Assembly: GCA_025800365.1 (NCBI GenBank) | Contig: JAOXRT010000038.1 | Location: 1-35,445, forward strand | DNA: 35,445 nucleotides | Reading direction: 5' to 3' | Source: Cellvibrionaceae bacterium | GTDB taxonomy: Bacteria; Pseudomonadota; Gammaproteobacteria; Pseudomonadales; Cellvibrionaceae | Shown: in pieces, positions 23,950 to 31,443 of the stretch | Position numbering within the stretch: position 1 is the first letter of the stretch | Layout of the letters: each line of letters opens with the position of its first letter | The notes under the pieces: generated by a model | Database searches by the model: none | What the model saw: only the letters and a program-made list of their open reading frames with translations | What the model was told of the DNA's origin: nothing | Position numbers and translations under genes: made by a program

Positions 23950-24672
23950 TTAGTCGCTAAGCTTTGCCAATAAAACCGGGACCGCGGTTTCGACACGCAA
24001 AATTCTAGGGCCTAGCGATAAAGTTTGCATACCTGCCTGTTCAAGCTTTTCTACTTCGTAATCGGTAAAACCACCTTCTGGGCCAACGGCTAAATAACAA
24101 TCTTCTGTGCTGACTTTGGCGGATTGAGCATGGGTGCTGGGGTGGGCAACATAGGCTCTATGGTTTTGAATCAGTTCAGGTAATAGATCTTCCACAAACG
24201 GTCGAAAGCGCTGATGCTTGCTGATCTTAGGTATTACCGTATCAACCCCTTGTTCTAATCCCAATAGGGCGTGCTGAAATAATTCCTCGTCACTGACCTG
24301 GGGTGATTGCCAGTAGCTTTTTTCCACTTTGTTACTGTGAATAAGGTGGATTTCTTTAACCCCCATGCTTACGGCACTTTGTAAAACCCGCTTTAACATA
24401 AGTGGGCGTGGCAAAGCCATAATCAGCTTAATTGGGTTAGCTGCTGGCGGTGCCTGGCACAGAGACACTTCAATTGTGGTGCTGCTTTGATCCTGCTCGA
24501 CAATAAAGCCGCGACCTATCTTGCCGTTTAGTAAGCCAAGTTGTATTTCTTGCCCAGGCCCCAATTTTTGAATCTTGACGATATGCTCGTGTTGGCGCTC
24601 TTTTAGGCAAACTCTGATGCGGCCATCGGTTTGCGATAAAATATTCTCAGTTTGGAAAAGGGCAAGGTTCAT
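23950..24672 (-). CDS. rsmE: 16S rRNA (uracil-1498-N3)-methyltransferase
   Basis: A 240-residue SPOUT-class methyltransferase that methylates U1498 of 16S rRNA using S-adenosylmethionine. The N-terminal PUA-like part contains RQHEHIVKIQKLGPGQEIQL-type residues. The trefoil-knot part has LPRPLMLKRVLQSAVSMGV, AVGPEGGFTDYEVE and LGPRILRVETAVPVLLAKL, all diagnostic. The ATG at 24672 lies 55 bases downstream of the tRNA-Arg 3' end on the same strand with no terminator between, so the two may share a transcript. The ribosome-binding site is weak. Confidence 0.96.
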   Translation of the reverse strand: MNLALFQTENILSQTDGRIRVCLKERQHEHIVKIQKLGPGQEIQLGLLNGKIGRGFIVEQDQSSTTIEVSLCQAPPAANPIKLIMALPRPLMLKRVLQSAVSMGVKEIHLIHSNKVEKSYWQSPQVSDEELFQHALLGLEQGVDTVIPKISKHQRFRPFVEDLLPELIQNHRAYVAHPSTHAQSAKVSTEDCYLAVGPEGGFTDYEVEKLEQAGMQTLSLGPRILRVETAVPVLLAKLSD

Positions 24673-24727
24673 TTGCTTAAGGTTTTGGCTAGGAAAAGTA
24701 CAGATGTGATTATATAGGGCCGAAAAC

Positions 24728-24802
24728 TGGCGCCCCCGGCTGGAATCGAACCAACAACTAAGTCTTAGGAGGACCCTATTATATCCATTTAACTACGGGG
24801 GC
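24728..24802 (-). tRNA. tRNA-Arg (anticodon CCU)
   Basis: On the minus strand the 75 bases fold as a complete tRNA: acceptor GCCCCCG/CGGGGGC with discriminator G and encoded CCA; a D arm beginning GTTAAATGGATATAA as in E. coli tRNA-Arg(CCU); an anticodon loop CTCCTAA with anticodon CCT on a GGGTC/GACTT stem (two G-U pairs); and a T arm GTTGG-TTCGATT-CCAGC. The anticodon is complementary to 24767-24769. It decodes AGG. Confidence 0.97.
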
Positions 24803-24812
24803 GAAGTTGACT

Positions 24813-24840
24813 ATTCTATCAATAGCGCAGCAATTTTGAA
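24813..24840 (-). promoter_or_regulatory. Sigma70-type promoter of the tRNA-Arg gene
   Basis: On the minus strand TTCAAA (24840-24835) and TAGAAT (24818-24813) are spaced by 16 bases. The -10 box ends 10 bases before the tRNA 5' end, leaving only a very short leader, as usual for tRNA genes. Confidence 0.65.
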
Positions 24841-24968
24841 ATCTCTGTGAGGAATTCCCGCTCAGCTGGAGTAAACTGCCTAACTAAAGCGAACATGCCT
24901 ATTTTAAAAGCTTAACCCTAAAGTGCTTACGGCCATGATAATGGATATATATAAATAAGAGGCTTGCC

Positions 24969-25949
24969 TTGAAAGATTCCCGTGATTTGTTATACCCCAG
25001 TGATTTTCCAAGCTTAAAGCGTGGCCGCTTGAGCATCCTTCAGCTTAATCTGGGCTATTTATGCAATTTGAGCTGTACCCATTGCCACGTTAACGCTGGG
25101 CCTAAACGAACCGAATTAATGGACAGCAGCACGATTGATATCGTCATCGAATTACTCAAGCGTGGTGACATCGAGTGCCTAGACCTAACGGGCGGCGCGC
25201 CAGAAATGAATCCTGAGTTCAAGCGACTGGTCATTGAGGCTAGGGCCTTGGGTGTTAAGGTTATCGACCGCTGTAATCTGACCATTCTGCAGGAGCCAGG
25301 CTATGAAGATTTAGCACAATTTCTTGCTGACAATGAAGTAGAAATCTGTGCCTCTTTGCCTTGCTATTCCGAGCAAAATGTTGACGCCCAGCGAGGCAAG
25401 GGAGTATTCGAGGAATCCATAGAGGCCCTGCAGAAGCTTAATAAACTGGGCTACGGTCAAGGCACAGGCTTAAGCTTAAACCTTGTCTACAATCCAGGTG
25501 GTGCGTTTTTGCCGCCACCGCAAGCAAGTTTGGAAGCGGACTATAAGCGTGAGTTGGCGGAAAACTATGGTATTAGTTTTGACCACCTTTTGACCATTAC
25601 CAATATGCCAATTAGCCGCTTTGGTGCAGTGCTGAATGCTAAAGGCGAATTTGAAAATTATCTGCAATTGTTAAAAGATAACTTTAGTTCGGAAAATCTG
25701 GCCGCTGTGATGTGTCGTCAATTGGTCAGTGTCGATTGGCAGGGCTTTATGTATGACTGCGATTTTAACCAGATGTTAGATATGCCAATGTCGACTACAT
25801 TATCGTCAAAGGATTTGATTGTTAGTGATCAGCGGCTGCATATTCGAGAGTTGCTCGAGCAATCTTTACAAGGCTGGCCGATTCAAGTGGCCGAACATTG
25901 TTATGGTTGTACCGCAGGGCAGGGTAGCAGTTGCAGTGGTGCGCTGTGA
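24969..25949 (+). CDS. arsS: Arsenosugar biosynthesis radical SAM protein ArsS
   Basis: A 326-residue radical S-adenosylmethionine enzyme. The cluster-binding motif is CNLSCTHC (C32, C36, C39), followed by LDLTGGAPEMNPEF. The C-terminal half is the DUF3641 domain, with NPGGAFLPPPQASLEADYKREL and ending CYGCTAGQGSSCSGAL. ArsS transfers an adenosyl group from SAM to dimethylarsenite, the first committed step to arsenosugars. Some family members are selenoproteins; here these positions are all Cys. The start is a TTG with AGAGG six bases upstream; no ATG fits. The next gene overlaps its stop codon. The usual partner, the arsenite methyltransferase ArsM, is not in the window. Confidence 0.94.
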   Translation: MKDSRDLLYPSDFPSLKRGRLSILQLNLGYLCNLSCTHCHVNAGPKRTELMDSSTIDIVIELLKRGDIECLDLTGGAPEMNPEFKRLVIEARALGVKVIDRCNLTILQEPGYEDLAQFLADNEVEICASLPCYSEQNVDAQRGKGVFEESIEALQKLNKLGYGQGTGLSLNLVYNPGGAFLPPPQASLEADYKRELAENYGISFDHLLTITNMPISRFGAVLNAKGEFENYLQLLKDNFSSENLAAVMCRQLVSVDWQGFMYDCDFNQMLDMPMSTTLSSKDLIVSDQRLHIRELLEQSLQGWPIQVAEHCYGCTAGQGSSCSGAL

Positions 25950-26728
25950 CGCCCAAGTGCCCACCTTGCTTATCGGTCATCATACCGGTTTACAATGAAA
26001 GCCAAAATCTTCATCGCGCTTTACTAGGCTTTCAGTGCCTAAGGGAGCTAGGTGCAGAATTGATTCTGGTCGATGGTGGCAGCAATGATGGTAGTCTGGA
26101 CTTATTGTGGCAGCATCAGAGTTTATGGGATCGTTGTATTGTGGGAAGCCCTGGGCGGGCTAGGCAAATGAACGCAGGTGCGGAGCTGGCTCAAAGCGAA
26201 CTGTTAATGTTCTTGCATCTTGATTCAAAACTTTCTGCTCCCCCTCCGGTAAATAAAATGACTGAACTTGCGGCAATGGGCAAGTGGTCCTATTTTACCT
26301 TGGAGCTGAGCTCTAAAAAGTTTCCCTACAGTTGGATTGCCTCTTCTATAAACTGGCGCTCACGGCTTACTGCCAATGTCACTGGTGATCAGGTGTTTTG
26401 TCTGTCTAAAAAACAATTCTTAGACCTTGGCGGCTATCAAGATATTCCATTGATGGAAGATGTGGCATTGTGTGATCGTTTAAAGCGCCGAGCTCGCGGC
26501 GTTTGTTTTTCGACTAAAGTAGAAACCTCAAGCCGTCGTTGGCAAAAGAATGGCATATTGAAAACCATAGTGATGATGTGGTGGTTTCGATTTCTATACC
26601 GTTGTGGGGTCAGTCCTAATTCACTTGCCAAGCGATATTATCCAAATATTAACTTTGATGTGTATTCAGCGCCAAGTTATCAGTCTTTGGAGTCGATTAT
26701 TCAACCAGCAACAACTGAGGCCTCTTGA
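25946..26728 (+). CDS. TIGR04283-type family 2 glycosyltransferase (arsenosugar biosynthesis)
   Basis: A 260-residue GT-A glycosyltransferase. It shows LSVIIPVYNES, LILVDGGSNDGS (DxD-like loop), GSPGRARQMNAGAE, LLMFLHLDSKL and GDQVFCLSKKQFLDLGGYQDIPLMEDVALCDRLKR, the pattern of the TIGR04283 family (rSAM/selenodomain-associated transferase 2). Such genes travel with arsS and are assumed to add or process the sugar part of arsenosugars. A GTG at 25946 overlaps the arsS stop (GTGA), a translational-coupling arrangement; the upstream in-frame TTG at 25931 is less likely. The donor sugar is unknown. Confidence 0.9.
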   Translation: MTPKCPPCLSVIIPVYNESQNLHRALLGFQCLRELGAELILVDGGSNDGSLDLLWQHQSLWDRCIVGSPGRARQMNAGAELAQSELLMFLHLDSKLSAPPPVNKMTELAAMGKWSYFTLELSSKKFPYSWIASSINWRSRLTANVTGDQVFCLSKKQFLDLGGYQDIPLMEDVALCDRLKRRARGVCFSTKVETSSRRWQKNGILKTIVMMWWFRFLYRCGVSPNSLAKRYYPNINFDVYSAPSYQSLESIIQPATTEAS

Positions 26729-27388
26729 GTGTCTAAACAAAATCAAAGGCTGCTTATTCAGTTTGCCAAATGGCCAGAGCTGGGCCAGGTTAAAACAAGA
26801 ATGCAGCCTCAGTTAAGTGAACAACAAAGCAAGGCGCTACATAGTAATCTATTAGGGTTTTGTGCAGATCGCTTGTATCAACCCCAGCGTTGGCAATCTC
26901 AACTTTGCTTGGCTGGTAAAAGCTTTGATCCAGAGCTTGACCGGGAAGACATTTTGTCCGAACTTGATATTCAACAAGCACTTCAATGCGCCACCCAAGG
27001 TGAGGGTGATCTAGGTGCGCGAATGAAGCTGGCCGCAGAATTAGGATTGGCATCAAATAAGAGTGTCGTTATTGTTGGTAGTGATTGCCCATTTATTGAT
27101 TCGAATTATGTAGAAGATGCTTTTGTAGAGCTCGAGTCATCCAGCGAAGTTGTTTTGGGTCCGGCCTTTGATGGCGGTTACGTTTTAATTGGTTTGACTA
27201 GCACGGCAGTTTTGAATATTGTTTTTGATGATATGCCGTGGAGCCAAAGCAGCTTATTTGAGAAGACCGTAGCTGAATTGCAAAATCATAAGGTGAGCTA
27301 TAGCACCTTAAGCTGCTTAAATGATATTGACCGGCCAGAAGATTTGCTTTTACTTGATGATGTGGCCGAAGAAATAGCTTGGTATTAG
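26729..27388 (+). CDS. TIGR04282-type glycosyltransferase, DUF2064 (arsenosugar biosynthesis)
   Basis: A 219-residue protein of the TIGR04282/DUF2064 group, a nucleotidyltransferase-like GT-A fold. Evidence: LLIQFAKWPELGQVKTRMQPQLS at the N-terminus, GDLGARM, VIVGSDCPFIDSNYVEDAF, LGPAFDGGYVLIGL and LNDIDRPEDL. It is the usual companion of the TIGR04283 enzyme and arsS. The GTG start follows the previous stop codon directly with no gap, so it is the third gene of the operon. The biochemical step is not established. A GC-rich hairpin follows 60 bases later, before the convergent flgN. Confidence 0.9.
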   Translation: MSKQNQRLLIQFAKWPELGQVKTRMQPQLSEQQSKALHSNLLGFCADRLYQPQRWQSQLCLAGKSFDPELDREDILSELDIQQALQCATQGEGDLGARMKLAAELGLASNKSVVIVGSDCPFIDSNYVEDAFVELESSSEVVLGPAFDGGYVLIGLTSTAVLNIVFDDMPWSQSSLFEKTVAELQNHKVSYSTLSCLNDIDRPEDLLLLDDVAEEIAWY

Positions 27389-27450
27389 AACTTGGCCTTT
27401 AAAAGCTCATAAAGATGCTAGGCTTGGGTTAAAGCAAGAATTAAGTTGAA

Positions 27451-27495
27451 AGATTTAGAATGAGAAGGGCCCTATAAAGGGCCCGAGATAAATCT
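27451..27495. terminator. Nested inverted repeat between the arsenosugar operon and flgN (probable shared terminator)
   Basis: GGGCCC (27467-27472) and GGGCCC (27479-27484) form a 6-bp GC stem around TATAAA. An outer pair AGATTTA (27451-27457) / TAAATCT (27489-27495) encloses it, the latter overlapping the flgN stop codon. T runs are short (TTCTCATT on the minus strand), so termination efficiency is uncertain, but its place between convergent genes supports the role. Confidence 0.5.
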
Positions 27496-28012
27496 AGGCC
27501 TGAATAGCGGCGTTATTGATAAGGCCAGAGCGATTAGTTGTGCCGCTAGCGTTATATAAACCCTGCTTGCCATCCTCTCCACGAATCAATTGCATTAAGC
27601 TGCGTACCGTCTGTTGGCTACGGGCAATGATTTTGCCGTTGATTTCATTGAGTTGCTGACATTGTGCAATGGTATCCTTAAGTGACTGCCAATGATCTTT
27701 TAAATCATCGTCTCCCATGGCCTCAATCAAGCTTTCCCAAGCAAACTGGTCATTGGGTTGCTGCAGTTCTTTCAAAATTTCCGCACGCTGTAGAGAACCT
27801 GAGTCGAGCGTATTAAGAAGAGCGGTTTTTTCTTCAAGCAGCTCTCGAAGATATTCGTGGTCACGTTCCTGCAGGGCTTCCTGCTCTTTTTCCAGTAGGT
27901 GAAGCAGGGCGAGGCTGCTGGTTAGATCTTGATCCACCAAATCAGCAATAGCCATTGAAGAGGCGCTGCGGTTCTTTTGGCCTTGGCTATGTTGGGCTTG
28001 TAATTGTGACAT
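27494..28012 (-). CDS. flgN: Flagellar export chaperone FlgN
   Basis: A 172-residue, almost wholly helical protein rich in Gln, Leu and Glu, with the FlgN pattern LTSSLALLHLLEKEQEALQERDHEYLRELLEEKTALLNTL and a C-terminal LNEINGKIIARSQQTVRSLM. FlgN holds the hook-associated proteins FlgK and FlgL in the cytoplasm for export. The ATG at 28012 has AGGAG seven bases upstream; the frame extends to 28051 without a better start. It is 115 bases downstream of flgM, with a GCCGG/CCGGC hairpin at 28068-28087 in the gap. Probably expressed from the FliA promoter of flgM. Confidence 0.88.
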   Translation of the reverse strand: MSQLQAQHSQGQKNRSASSMAIADLVDQDLTSSLALLHLLEKEQEALQERDHEYLRELLEEKTALLNTLDSGSLQRAEILKELQQPNDQFAWESLIEAMGDDDLKDHWQSLKDTIAQCQQLNEINGKIIARSQQTVRSLMQLIRGEDGKQGLYNASGTTNRSGLINNAAIQA

Positions 28013-28127
28013 CTGTTTCTCCTGTAGAGCAATTATGTGTGCTGCTTGCACCAGTCCTTTATCTCTGGCCGGCCGAGCGAGACCGGCTCAGAATTTAACG
28101 AGTAAACACGAGCTGCTTATTCTGGCT

Positions 28128-28448
28128 TTAGCTGAATAAATCTTCTTGTTGCAGCATTTTGGCTGCAATGCGCTCTGGGTTTACTTCAAACTTTCCTTCA
28201 GCGATCGCCTTCTTGATATTGGCTACCTTTTCGCTGTCCACTTCAGGCGCTTGCGCGACGGCTGCGGATAGCTTGCCGAATGATTTTGCCTCTGAGCTCA
28301 ACATAACCTTGTCGCCCATATTGGCCGCAGTGGCAGCTTCTTTGGCGCTGCTGCTTGGCGCTTTGGCATTGCTGTCTATGCCATTGCGTTCACGTGTTGT
28401 ATTGGTCTGATTGGCATTGTTAAAGCCGTTGTTTGTATTGATGACCAT
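28128..28448 (-). CDS. flgM: Anti-sigma28 factor FlgM
   Basis: A 106-residue protein with a disordered N-terminal half rich in Asn, Thr and Ser and a C-terminal FliA-binding region: DKVMLSSEAKSFGKLSAAV, then VDSEKVANIKKAIAEGKFEVNPERIAAKML. FlgM blocks sigma28 until hook completion, when it is exported. Start ATG at 28448. The FliA-type promoter upstream gives the usual feedback in which FliA raises its own inhibitor. Order flgM-flgN with flgA upstream is as in Pseudomonas and Vibrio. Confidence 0.93.
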   Translation of the reverse strand: MVINTNNGFNNANQTNTTRERNGIDSNAKAPSSSAKEAATAANMGDKVMLSSEAKSFGKLSAAVAQAPEVDSEKVANIKKAIAEGKFEVNPERIAAKMLQQEDLFS

Positions 28449-28541
28449 AATCGTAAGCCTCTGATAAATATCGTGTTTTTCGCTCGTTTCGGTACTGCAT
28501 AAAGGGCTCAGTTGCTCTACTGAGAGTTTTCCTTACCCTTG

Positions 28542-28568
28542 TTGTCGGCTGCTCAAAAGTAATCTTTA
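28542..28568 (-). promoter_or_regulatory. FliA (sigma28) promoter of flgM-flgN
   Basis: On the minus strand TAAAGATT (28568-28561), an 11-base spacer and GCCGACAA (28549-28542) match the FliA consensus TAAAGTTT-N11-GCCGATAA with one mismatch in each box. Transcription should begin near 28535, giving a leader of about 85 bases that contains a small hairpin, CTCAGT/ACTGAG (28507-28524). Confidence 0.88.
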
Positions 28569-28632
28569 GTGTTTTTTTAACTTTTTTTACTTTTTATTGG
28601 AACGCCGCTTTTCGCTAGGCGTATTAAGCAGC

Positions 28633-29343
28633 TTATAGTACAACCTCCACTCGACCGGCGGCCACGACTCGTGCCTTTACTATCTGTTCTGAACGGTTAT
28701 TTCTTACCCGAATATGTTGCCCAACCTTGCCATCGGCCATCGCGGTGGCCGAGGTGCTGACGCTGGCGCTGCCCAAGCGTGCTGCCAAGATCAGGCTATC
28801 CCCACGACGGATCACTTTCGGGGCTGTCATGTAAGTCTCTCTTAATGCTTCCCCCTGGGGGAGGGAGCGCTTCATTTGCTGGCCAATCAACTGCTCTTCT
28901 TGTAGTAGCGTCTGATTGGGGCTCACGCTTTGGCTCTGCCAAGAAATATCAGCCTTTTCTATGATTTGTCCTCTGACCAATGGCTGCGCAGCCACGAGGA
29001 TTTTGGCATAAGCTGAAATACGTGCACTTATAAATATCGCCCAAGGTTTGGGCGAGGCGCAGCTGAGCCTGACGCTGGTTTGATTACGCAGCTTGCTAGG
29101 GTTGTTTTGTTCAAACTTTATTGGGTTTTCGCAGGGCGTTAAGCGCAGACGTCGGTCTACTTGGTTTACTCGCACGTCGACACGCTCATAGCCTTGATCC
29201 AAAAGGTTGGCGTATTGGGACTCCAGGTAGAGCTTGGTTTGCTGCTGCAATAGTGTGTTGTATTCCGACTGGGCTACAGATGCACAGGAAAACAAAAGGC
29301 CTGCGCACAGTAGCGCGGATCTAAAAAGTGGTTTCTGTGCCAT
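28633..29343 (-). CDS. flgA: Flagellar basal body P-ring formation protein FlgA
   Basis: A 236-residue exported protein that acts as a periplasmic chaperone for P-ring assembly from FlgI. Residues 1-24 are a signal peptide (LFRSALLCAGLLFSCASVAQS). The SAF-type C-terminal domain is clear: ARISAYAKILVAAQPLVRGQIIEKADISWQ, RSLPQGEALRETYMTAPKVIRRGDSLIL, and MADGKVGQHIRVRNNRSEQIVKARVV. Start ATG at 29343. It has its own sigma54-type promoter within the flgA-cheV gap. Downstream, flgM has a separate promoter. Confidence 0.94.
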   Translation of the reverse strand: MAQKPLFRSALLCAGLLFSCASVAQSEYNTLLQQQTKLYLESQYANLLDQGYERVDVRVNQVDRRLRLTPCENPIKFEQNNPSKLRNQTSVRLSCASPKPWAIFISARISAYAKILVAAQPLVRGQIIEKADISWQSQSVSPNQTLLQEEQLIGQQMKRSLPQGEALRETYMTAPKVIRRGDSLILAARLGSASVSTSATAMADGKVGQHIRVRNNRSEQIVKARVVAAGRVEVVL

Positions 29344-29369
29344 GTCGAAGCCCTATTGAATATTTACAT

Positions 29370-29396
29370 TAAAGTGTTGCTTTTGATCGCCGCTAA
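29370..29396 (+). promoter_or_regulatory. FliA (sigma28) promoter of cheV-cheR
   Basis: TAAAGTGT (29370-29377), an 11-base spacer and GCCGCTAA (29389-29396) match TAAAGTTT-N11-GCCGATAA with one mismatch in each box. The expected start is near 29403, leaving a cheV leader of about 165 bases. FliA control of cheVR is known in Pseudomonas. Confidence 0.82.
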
Positions 29397-29483
29397 CTTT
29401 GCTAATCGCTGTATCACAGCCACGCAAAGCTAAGCGCTGAAAAATTGACACTTTTGCCCTTTGAGGCAGCTTATTGAAGATTA

Positions 29484-29499
29484 AGCAATAAGCGTGCCC
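29484..29499 (-). promoter_or_regulatory. Sigma54 promoter of flgA
   Basis: On the minus strand GGGCACGCTTATTGCT has the -24 GG and -12 GC with exactly 10 bases between (29498-29497 and 29486-29485). GGCACG-N4-TTGCT matches the RpoN consensus except for the base before GG. The start is expected near 29473, about 130 bases before the flgA ATG. An activator such as FleQ/FlrC would be required; its site was not identified. Confidence 0.82.
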
Positions 29500-29567
29500 A
29501 AAATATTGGCAGCTGAGAGGCGAGAATTAATCCGGTACCAGGTTTACAGTTTCCGAAGGAATCCAAA

Positions 29568-30509
29568 ATGACAAGATCAAATGCAGCTTATAAAGAAGCA
29601 ATCAGTGCGGTTGGTAATACTATTGAGGTACTGCTGTTTAAGCTAACAGGTGATCAGCTGTATGGCATTAACGTATTTAAGGTAAAAGAGGTCTTACCTT
29701 GCCCGGCCCTCAGCAGCATCCCAAACAGTGATGATAGTGTCCCAGGCTGTGCCCATATTCGCGGGCAAACCATTCCGGTTATTGATCTGGCCAAAGCCGC
29801 TGGTATGGGTGAAATCACTGACTACGATGATCGTTTTTTAATCGTTACAGAATACAGCCGATCGATCCAGGGCTTCTTGGTTTATTCCGTGGATCGCATT
29901 GTGACTCTGCAGTGGAGTGATTTATCAAAAGCGCCTGCTGGGGTTGGTGAAGACAACTATTTGACTGCCGTAGCCAAGATAGATGAAAAGCTTGTCGAGA
30001 TTATGGATGTCGAAAAAGTCCTAGATGAGGTTAATCCTGTCGATGAGGAAATTGATGAGGGTGCTGTACCGGATGAGGTGATGCATGAAGCCCATGAGCG
30101 CAAGCTTCTTATCATCGATGACTCGGCAGTAGCGCGAAAGCAGATCAAGCGCGTGGCCGATAAAATGAATATCGATTCCGTTCAGGCTATCAATGGTCAA
30201 GATGCATTGGACTACCTCAATAAGCAATCCGCCGAAGGGCACAACCTTAATTCAGAAATCTATGCCGTGGTTTGTGATATTGAAATGCCAGGCATGGACG
30301 GTTACACCTTTGCCACTCGAGCCAAAGGTGATGAGCGATACAGTGAAATCCCAATTCTCTTGCACAGCTCTTTGGGCGGTGTCTTGAACGAAGAGTTGGT
30401 TAAGAAATCTGGCGCTAACCAATTCTTGGCTAAGTTCGAGCCTAATGAACTGGCTAAGTGGATTGGTGCGCAAGTGATAGCTCGCGGAGGCGTCATAGAA
30501 GAGGCTTGA
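29568..30509 (+). CDS. cheV: Chemotaxis coupling protein CheV (CheW domain plus receiver)
   Basis: A 313-residue cytoplasmic protein. Residues about 18-165 are a CheW domain (LLFKLTGDQLYGINVFKVKEVL, CAHIRGQTIPVIDLAKAAG). Residues about 180-310 are a receiver domain with the acidic pair LLIIDDSAVARKQ, phospho-acceptor Asp237 in CDIEMPGMDGY, the Ser of LLHSS and the Lys in FLAKFEP. It couples chemoreceptors to CheA and may adapt or act as a phosphate sink. The ATG has GAAGGA upstream. It is led by a FliA promoter and followed by cheR after a strong hairpin. Confidence 0.95.
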   Translation: MTRSNAAYKEAISAVGNTIEVLLFKLTGDQLYGINVFKVKEVLPCPALSSIPNSDDSVPGCAHIRGQTIPVIDLAKAAGMGEITDYDDRFLIVTEYSRSIQGFLVYSVDRIVTLQWSDLSKAPAGVGEDNYLTAVAKIDEKLVEIMDVEKVLDEVNPVDEEIDEGAVPDEVMHEAHERKLLIIDDSAVARKQIKRVADKMNIDSVQAINGQDALDYLNKQSAEGHNLNSEIYAVVCDIEMPGMDGYTFATRAKGDERYSEIPILLHSSLGGVLNEELVKKSGANQFLAKFEPNELAKWIGAQVIARGGVIEEA

Positions 30510-30526
30510 TCATAGCTCTTCTTGTA

Positions 30527-30555
30527 CAGGGCTCTGAAAAAGTAGCGGGGCCCTG
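30527..30555 (+). promoter_or_regulatory. Intercistronic hairpin between cheV and cheR
   Basis: CAGGGCTCTG (30527-30536) pairs over 10 positions, with two G-U, with CGGGGCCCTG (30546-30555). The loop is AAAAAGTAG. No T run follows, so it is not a normal terminator; it may stabilise the upstream message or lower cheR expression. Confidence 0.5.
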
Positions 30556-30597
30556 CAAGCATGGCCTTAGATGCCGGCAGTCATAGGGTTTATAGGG

Positions 30598-31443
30598 ATG
30601 GAAGTAGCATTGGCAATAGCACCAGAAGAAGCGATCGAGTTTGAGCGGTTCAGGCAGTTTCTGAAAACCGAGTGCGGTATTCACCTTGCTGAAAATAAGC
30701 AGTATTTGGTGCAGACGAGAGTGAAGCAGATTCTCGAGCACAATAAGCTGTCGAGCTTATCGGAGTTAATTAGTCGGGCAAGTTTATCGCCACAGCTTAG
30801 GCTTGAAGTGGTCGATGCGATGACCACTAATGAAACCTATTGGTTGCGAGACAGTTATCCATTTGAGCTGCTAAAAGACAGCTTGCTGCTAGAAATACAA
30901 GCCCGCAAGATGGCCTCTCGTGGACGTATTCGAGTATGGTCGGCAGCCGCTTCTTCAGGGCAAGAAGCCTATTCGATCAGTATGACGGTTGAAGAAACTC
31001 CGGCATTGCAGCTGCCGGTAGAAATTGTCGCCAGTGATATTTCCCCTTCGATGTTAGATCAAGCGGTGAGCGCTAAGTACGACGGATTGGCGATGGCGCG
31101 TGGCTTAAATCCTATTTACAAAGATCGCTACTTTACTCAGCTGGGTGAGGACTCTTGGCAGGTAAATAGTGATATTCGTCGTCGTGTCAGCTTTCAAACG
31201 CTCAATTTAATGAGCAACTACGGTGGTATGGGTAAGTTCGATATTATCTTCTGCCGAAATGTGTTGATCTATTTTGATCAAGATTTGAAGCAGGATATCT
31301 TACGCCGTCTTCACGCTTGCCTGAACCCATCAGGCACTTTGTTTCTGGGCGCTTCAGAAGGCATCAGTGGGGTAGAGGATTACTACGAAATGGTAAATTG
31401 TCGTCCTGGAATCTGTTATATCGCCAAGCCACTGGCAGCCTAA
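30598..31443 (+). CDS. cheR: Chemoreceptor glutamate methyltransferase CheR
   Basis: A 281-residue SAM-dependent methyltransferase that methylates Glu side chains of chemoreceptors. The N-terminal helical domain (FERFRQFLKTECGIHLAENKQYLVQTRVKQIL) is followed by VVDAMTTNETYWLRD, the SAM-binding VWSAAASSGQEAYSISM, VASDISPSMLDQA and the DIIFCRNVLIYFD motif. The ATG at 30598 has AGGG nine bases upstream; the ATG at 30571 in the same frame adds nine atypical residues with no good ribosome-binding site. It is 88 bases after cheV and presumably co-transcribed. Confidence 0.94.
   Translation: MEVALAIAPEEAIEFERFRQFLKTECGIHLAENKQYLVQTRVKQILEHNKLSSLSELISRASLSPQLRLEVVDAMTTNETYWLRDSYPFELLKDSLLLEIQARKMASRGRIRVWSAAASSGQEAYSISMTVEETPALQLPVEIVASDISPSMLDQAVSAKYDGLAMARGLNPIYKDRYFTQLGEDSWQVNSDIRRRVSFQTLNLMSNYGGMGKFDIIFCRNVLIYFDQDLKQDILRRLHACLNPSGTLFLGASEGISGVEDYYEMVNCRPGICYIAKPLAA

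Noticed and set aside
24728-24968. tRNA-Arg as an integration site for the neighbouring arsenosugar genes
   Set aside because: The arsenosugar genes lie on the promoter (5') side of the tRNA; islands enter at the 3' end. No integrase and no repeat of the tRNA 3' end were seen.
25947-25949. The arsS stop TGA as a selenocysteine codon
   Set aside because: The protein ends at the family's usual C-terminus. The reading frame after the TGA gives no conserved extension and the next gene starts inside it.
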